64,000 bases of DNA. Origin: Casp-actino8 sp964513215 (lineage in GTDB: Bacteria; Actinomycetota; Acidimicrobiia; Acidimicrobiales; Ilumatobacteraceae). Under the pieces are notes generated by a model. The model was not told where the DNA came from. It searched no databases and was given only the letters and a program-made list of their open reading frames with translations. Location of the stretch: assembly GCA_964513215.1 (NCBI GenBank), contig CAZELU010000005.1, positions 1-64,000 on the forward strand, given 5' to 3'. The translations under genes and the position numbers were made by a program. This document shows, in pieces, positions 59,950-64,000 of this stretch (positions are counted from its first letter, which is position 1; the number at the start of each line of letters is the position of its first letter).

Positions 59950-61248
59950 ATGCCCGCAGCGCTGGACCCCAACGGTCCCCTTCGCCTCGCGTACCTCACG
60001 TACCGCGGCAAACCGCACGTGGGCGGCCAAGGGGTCTACACCCGTCACCTCACCAAGGCCCTGGTCGATCTCGGCCACTCGGTCGAAGTCTTCGGCGGGC
60101 AGCCCTACCCGGTGCTCGACGACCGCATCACGCTCACCAAGCTCCCGAGCCTCGACCTCGTGAACGACCACTACCCATTCCGGTTCCCAGCCATCTGGGA
60201 ACTCAAGACCCGCGAAGACTGGCTGGAGGTCGGTCTGTTCCTCACCGGACAATTCGCCGAGCCGGCTGCCTTCAGTGCCCGGGTGAAGCGCCACCTCGCC
60301 CAGCGGGTGTCCGAATTCGATCTGGTCCACGACAATCAATGCCTCGGATACGGAATCCTCGGTCTCGAGAAGCTCATTCCTACGATCGTCACGCTGCACC
60401 ACCCCATCACCCGCGATCGCGCGCTGGAGATGGAGCATTCGCCGAACTGGCGCAAGAAGTTCGGTGTCAGCCGCTTCTACTCGTTCGTGAAGATGCAAGG
60501 CCGCGTGGCGAGCCGCATGCCGCGCATCGTCGTGGTGAGCGAGAACAGCATCAAGGACATCCACGGCGACATGGGTGTGTCGTTCGATCGCATGCGCCTG
60601 GTTCCCGTTGGTGTCGACCCCGATCTCTTCAAGCCTCTTCCTCACGTGGCGCGCGTGCCTGGTCGTCTCATCACCACGGCCTCGGCCGACGTTGCACTGA
60701 AGGGTTTGGCGTATCTGCTCGAGGCAATGGCCAAACTGCGCACCGAGCGCGACGTCACTCTCACCATCATCGGCAAACCCAAGCCGGGCAAGAGCATGGA
60801 CCTCATCGACAAGTTGGGTCTGCGTCCGCACATTCAGTTCGTGTCGGGCGTGCCCGACGAGCGCATCGTCGAGTTGTACGCCGAAGCCGAACTGGCCGTG
60901 GTTCCGTCGCTCTACGAGGGTTTCAGCCTTCCGGCCATCGAAGCGATGTGCACGGGTATCTGCCTGGTCGCCACCGACGGCGGCGCCCTCCCCGAAGTCA
61001 CCGGCCAGGACGGCGACACGGTGCTGCAGTGCCGCGCCGGCGACGCCGAAGCGCTCGCAGCCACGTTGCGCCGCGGACTCGATGACGCCGAACTACGCGC
61101 TCGTGTCGGTGCCAACGGACGCCAGCGAGTGGTCGACCGCTGGACCTGGCGTCGCTGTGCCGAGATGACGGTCGAGCAGTACCGCGAAGTTCTCGCCATG
61201 CCCGCCAACATCGAGAAGTTGCGTCGCAACGGACGGCTGAAGGACTGA
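59950..61248 (+). CDS. GT4-family glycosyltransferase
   Basis: The 432 aa protein has a GT-B fold: the N-terminal loop GGQGVYTRHLTKALVDLGHSVEVFGG and the C-terminal donor-binding segment AELAVVPSLYEGFSLPAIEAMCTGICLVATDGGALPEV, which carries the EX7E-like motif. It transfers a sugar from an NDP-sugar in the cytoplasm. The acceptor is unknown. It opens a run with a methyltransferase 4 nt later and a toroid-fold protein, which suggests a methylated glycan or glycolipid pathway. The tail is lysine/arginine-rich. Confidence 0.92.
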   Translation: MPAALDPNGPLRLAYLTYRGKPHVGGQGVYTRHLTKALVDLGHSVEVFGGQPYPVLDDRITLTKLPSLDLVNDHYPFRFPAIWELKTREDWLEVGLFLTGQFAEPAAFSARVKRHLAQRVSEFDLVHDNQCLGYGILGLEKLIPTIVTLHHPITRDRALEMEHSPNWRKKFGVSRFYSFVKMQGRVASRMPRIVVVSENSIKDIHGDMGVSFDRMRLVPVGVDPDLFKPLPHVARVPGRLITTASADVALKGLAYLLEAMAKLRTERDVTLTIIGKPKPGKSMDLIDKLGLRPHIQFVSGVPDERIVELYAEAELAVVPSLYEGFSLPAIEAMCTGICLVATDGGALPEVTGQDGDTVLQCRAGDAEALAATLRRGLDDAELRARVGANGRQRVVDRWTWRRCAEMTVEQYREVLAMPANIEKLRRNGRLKD

Positions 61249-61252
61249 CGAC

Positions 61253-62017
61253 GTGCTGACCGTTCGCTTCGAAAGACTCGGACTCACCCCGGGTGATCTC
61301 GTCCTCGACGCCGGGGCCGGATTCGGCCGTCACGCCTACGAGGTCGCCCGTCGTGGTGGCCGCATCGTCGCTCTCGACTACGCCGACGACGAAGTGCGCA
61401 CGACCCGCGCCACCTTCGCGGCCATGATGCAGGCCGGCGAGATTCAACCCGACTCGTACGTGGGCGTCATGCGGGGTGACGCCACTCGCCTTCCCTTCGA
61501 CGACGCCACGTTCGATCGTGTGATCACCTCCGAGGTACTCGAGCACATCCAGGACGACGTGTCGGCCATCGCCGAACTGGCTCGTGTGCTGCGTCCGGGC
61601 GGAACGTTCGCGTGCACAGTGCCGTCGTGGTGGCCCGAGAAGATCAACTGGAAACTGTCCGACGAATACCACGCGCCCAAATCGGTGGGCGGCCACGTGC
61701 GCATCTACAGCCGCACCGAACTCGAAGCGAAACTACGTGCCGCCGGGCTCGACGTGCGCGGCCATCACCACGCTCATGCACTGCACTCGCCCTACTGGTG
61801 GCTCAAGTGCGCCGTGGGGCCGCGCCGCGACGATCACCCGCTCGTCAACAACTACAAGAAGTTCCTCGAATGGGACATCGTCAAGCAGCCCCGTTCGATT
61901 CGCGCCGTCGAGCGCGTGCTCTCACCCGTCATGGGCAAGAGCCTCATCGTGTACGCCGTCAAGCGTCCGGCTCCCGCTCGCCGCTCCGAGCCCGTTCGAG
62001 AGTTGGTGAACGCATGA
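61253..62017 (+). CDS. Class I SAM-dependent methyltransferase
   Basis: The 254 aa Rossmann-fold methyltransferase has motif I VLDAGAGFGRHAYEVARRGG near 17, motif II IVALDYADDE, and GDATRLPFDDATFDRVITSEVLEHIQDDVSAIAELARVLRPGG near 75-110. The C-terminal part has several His and Trp residues (HHHAHALHSPYWWLK). It likely methylates a sugar or lipid made by the preceding GT4. It starts with GTG and overlaps the next gene by ATGA. Confidence 0.9.
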   Translation: MLTVRFERLGLTPGDLVLDAGAGFGRHAYEVARRGGRIVALDYADDEVRTTRATFAAMMQAGEIQPDSYVGVMRGDATRLPFDDATFDRVITSEVLEHIQDDVSAIAELARVLRPGGTFACTVPSWWPEKINWKLSDEYHAPKSVGGHVRIYSRTELEAKLRAAGLDVRGHHHAHALHSPYWWLKCAVGPRRDDHPLVNNYKKFLEWDIVKQPRSIRAVERVLSPVMGKSLIVYAVKRPAPARRSEPVRELVNA

Positions 62018-63057
62018 CCCTCATTCGTCATCTCGGTGTCCCGCACATCGAAGGCGTCCTCAGTGCCGACGAAGTCGTACAGACCGCCGAGTCGATCGCC
62101 CGTCTGCAACTCGACTCCGGAATGATCCCGTGGTTCGAGGGCGGACACTGCGATCCGTGGAACCACGTCGAGACCGCCATGGCTCTCGACATCGCCGGAT
62201 TCCACGCTCAAGCCGAACGCGCTTACGACTGGCTGAAGAACACGCAGCACCGAGACGGCTGGTGGTTCAACTACTACCTTCCGGGTGGTTTCGTCGAAGA
62301 GCCCAAACTCGACACCAACGTGTGCGCGTACGTCGCCGCTGGCGTGTGGCACCACTGGTTGTGCACCTGGGATCGTGGATTCGTCGACTACATGTGGCCC
62401 ACTGTCGAGCGTGCCATCGAATGGGTGCTGTCGATGCGCCGCCACGACGGAACCATTTTGTGGGCCCGAGAAGAACACGCTTCGCCGTGGGACTACGCAC
62501 TTCTCACCGGATCCTCGTCCATCTGGCACGCGCTCACCTGTGCCGCCGAACTGGCCGACCTCGTGGGTGACGAGCGTCCCCATTGGCGCCAGGCCGCCGA
62601 CACGTTGCGCACGGTCATCTGCACACGACCCGATGCTTTCGAACCCAAGACACGATGGGCGATGGACTGGTACTACCCGGTGCTCACCAACGCGATGGAA
62701 GGCGATGCCGCGCGAGCACGTTTGGCGCAGAGTTGGGACACCTTCGCCATGGAGGGTCGCGGCATCCGTTGTGTGAGCGACGAACCGTGGGTCACCGCGG
62801 CCGAGACCGCCGAATGCTCGCTCGCCCACACCGCGGCCGGCGACATCGCTACCGCGACCGATCTGCTTCTCTGGACGCGCGCTCATCGCCACGATGACGG
62901 TTCGTACTGGACCGGTGTGGTGTACCCGAGCCGCGAGAACTTCCCGGCGGGCGAACGAACCGCGTACACCGGAGCCGCCGTCATCCTCGCCGCCGACGCG
63001 ATCGATGCGGGTTCTCCGGCGTCACGCATCTTCGTACCGTCGCTCGTCGTCGACTGA
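62014..63057 (+). CDS. Alpha/alpha-toroid (prenyltransferase/cyclase-like) protein
   Basis: The 347 aa protein has repeated helical hairpins rich in Trp and Gly (IPWFEGGHCDPWNHVETAMAL, NTQHRDGWWFNYYLPGG, SMRRHDGTILWAREE), as in terpene-cyclase/prenyltransferase beta or alpha/alpha-six glycosidase toroids. Acidic residues in the pocket (DPWNHVE, EEHASPWDY) could be catalytic, but no diagnostic DxDD or zinc site is seen. It may act on the glycan made by the GT4 and methyltransferase upstream (ATGA coupling). The specific reaction is unknown. Confidence 0.72.
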   Translation: MTLIRHLGVPHIEGVLSADEVVQTAESIARLQLDSGMIPWFEGGHCDPWNHVETAMALDIAGFHAQAERAYDWLKNTQHRDGWWFNYYLPGGFVEEPKLDTNVCAYVAAGVWHHWLCTWDRGFVDYMWPTVERAIEWVLSMRRHDGTILWAREEHASPWDYALLTGSSSIWHALTCAAELADLVGDERPHWRQAADTLRTVICTRPDAFEPKTRWAMDWYYPVLTNAMEGDAARARLAQSWDTFAMEGRGIRCVSDEPWVTAAETAECSLAHTAAGDIATATDLLLWTRAHRHDDGSYWTGVVYPSRENFPAGERTAYTGAAVILAADAIDAGSPASRIFVPSLVVD

Positions 63058-63075
63058 CTCGAAGGAGTTGTCATC

Positions 63076-64000
63076 ATGACCCGCGCGTCTTTCACCGCGT
63101 CATCCGCCGCCGACATTCGTCGTCTCGCTGCCGAAGCGCTCGACGCTCTCGGTGCCAACGACGCATTGGGCGGTTCTGGTGCGGTCGCCCGCTCCCCCAT
63201 CAACGGCCTCGAGTACGACCGGGTGTCGAGTGCGCACGTGGCATCGAGTGTCGACCATGCACTGGCCATCGCGTCGGAGGTGTTCGTGTCGTGGCGCGAC
63301 GTGCCGGCACCACGCCGCGGCGAAGTGATTCGACTCCTGGGCGAAGAGTTGCGTCGCCACAAAGATCATCTCGCCACGCTGGTCCAGATCGAGGCGGGCA
63401 AGATCCGCTCGGAAGCACTCGGCGAAGTTCAAGAGATGATCGACATCTGCGACTTCGCCGTGGGCCTGTCGCGCCAGTTGCACGGTCTCACCATCGCGAC
63501 CGAGCGACCGGGGCACCGCCTCACCGAAACATGGCATCCGTACGGGCCCATCGCCGTCGTCACCGCGTTCAACTTCCCGGTTGCCGTGTGGTCGTGGAAC
63601 GCCGCACTGGCCATCATCTGCGGCGACCCGGTGGTGTGGAAGCCTTCGGATGCATCGACGGTCACCGCGGTGGCCACCAATGTTCTCGCTCGTCGAGCCG
63701 CCCTCGCCGCCGGTGCACCGGCCGAACTCTTCCAGATCGTGTCGGGCGACGCCGAGGTGGGCAAGTCACTCGTGGCCGATCGTCGGGCCCCCTTGGTGTC
63801 GGCGACCGGCTCCACGCGCATGGGCCGCGAGGTCGCACCGGTGGTGGCCGCCCGTTTCGGTCGTTCGATTCTCGAACTCGGTGGCAACAACGCTGCGATC
63901 GTCACGCCGAGCGCCGATCTCGATCTGGCCGTACGTGGCATCACCTTCGCGGCCGCCGGTACCGCCGGACAGCGGTGCACCACGTTGCGACGTCTCATCG
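63076..64000 (+). CDS. ALDH7-type aldehyde dehydrogenase (cut by window end)
   Basis: The first 308 residues of a longer protein (family norm about 500) are visible. It has the ALDH fold with WHPYGPIAVVTAFNFPVAVWSWNAALAI near 155, the catalytic glutamate in ELGGNNAAIV near 268 and the cysteine in AGTAGQRCTTLRRL near 302. This spacing and sequence match ALDH7, the alpha-aminoadipate semialdehyde/piperideine-6-carboxylate dehydrogenase of lysine breakdown. A GAAGGAG ribosome site precedes the ATG. It follows the toroid gene by 18 nt. The 3' part is outside the window. Confidence 0.92.
   Translation, partial: MTRASFTASSAADIRRLAAEALDALGANDALGGSGAVARSPINGLEYDRVSSAHVASSVDHALAIASEVFVSWRDVPAPRRGEVIRLLGEELRRHKDHLATLVQIEAGKIRSEALGEVQEMIDICDFAVGLSRQLHGLTIATERPGHRLTETWHPYGPIAVVTAFNFPVAVWSWNAALAIICGDPVVWKPSDASTVTAVATNVLARRAALAAGAPAELFQIVSGDAEVGKSLVADRRAPLVSATGSTRMGREVAPVVAARFGRSILELGGNNAAIVTPSADLDLAVRGITFAAAGTAGQRCTTLRRLI

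Noticed and set aside
1..64000. tRNA, rRNA, CRISPR, insertion sequence or prophage
   Set aside because: No cloverleaf-like gap sequences, regularly spaced repeats, transposase motifs or attachment-site duplications were seen; gaps are too short for most of these.

Overview
The window is 64 kb of high-G+C bacterial chromosome (about 62-65% G+C by eye), packed with genes on both strands. Gaps are short, stop and start codons often overlap, and GTG/TTG starts are common. Gene content points to an actinomycete: DUF501-Ppx, glucosyl-3-phosphoglycerate synthase divergent from a FolP2-like gene, an LLM/F420-type oxidoreductase, a sortase, a MoeZ-like E1 and GatCAB. The lack of mycolate genes and the style of several proteins suggest the class Acidimicrobiia (Ilumatobacter-like), but that placement is inference. 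I saw no rRNA, tRNA, insertion sequence, prophage, CRISPR array or origin. No stretch over 300 bases lacks a gene; the longest gaps are 22848-23030, 30140-30294 and 6365-6491.

Layout. 1-6364: class II aldolase, EamA exporter, rhodanese-ThiF protein, sirtuin, leucyl aminopeptidase, cobalamin adenosyltransferase. 6492-10696: MetH and a YceI protein. 10718-14395: a two-subunit ABC exporter. 14465-20536: LLM oxidoreductase, thioesterase, amidase, MFS carrier, class III CoA-transferase. 20537-23030: an unknown membrane protein, a lipoprotein and an NlpC/P60 hydrolase. 23031-26314: a translationally coupled run MocA-like, CoxG-like, DUF501, Ppx/GppA, GNAT. 26335-29002: two crotonase-fold proteins and two hypotheticals. 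29081-37333: a nucleoside uptake and salvage island (BMP lipoprotein, ATPase, two permeases, QueF, PhyH-type oxygenase, adenosine deaminase, uracil phosphoribosyltransferase). 37404-42803: quinone oxidoreductase, RibD-like reductase, GpgS, FolP-like, FolB-FolK fusion, M20 amidohydrolase. 42830-49041: gatB/gatA/gatC with a GH36 alpha-galactosidase divergent from galT. 49031-52387: crotonase, Lgt, esterase, M48 protease. 52417-54529: copper-handling cassette SCO1, PCu(A)C, cupredoxin, TlpA-like thioredoxin. 54622-58060: sortase, Lnt, D-aminoacyl-tRNA deacylase, aldose epimerase. 58152-64000: a membrane-tethered ECF sigma factor carrying its own anti-sigma-like zinc finger, then GT4, SAM methyltransferase, alpha/alpha-toroid protein and an ALDH7 running off the end.

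Themes. Lipoproteins are frequent (21438, BMP, TlpA-like, PCu(A)C, SCO1, apparently the sortase) and both Lgt and Lnt are present, though Lnt has Ser where the family has its catalytic Cys. Eighteen genes carry an exact TAnnnT hexamer ending 6-9 nt before the start codon, the layout expected for leaderless transcripts; I used it to choose several starts. The most unusual items are the single-chain sigma/anti-sigma/transmembrane protein, the lipobox-bearing sortase, the Cys-to-Ser Lnt, and the palindromic shared -10 between folBK and the M20 amidohydrolase.
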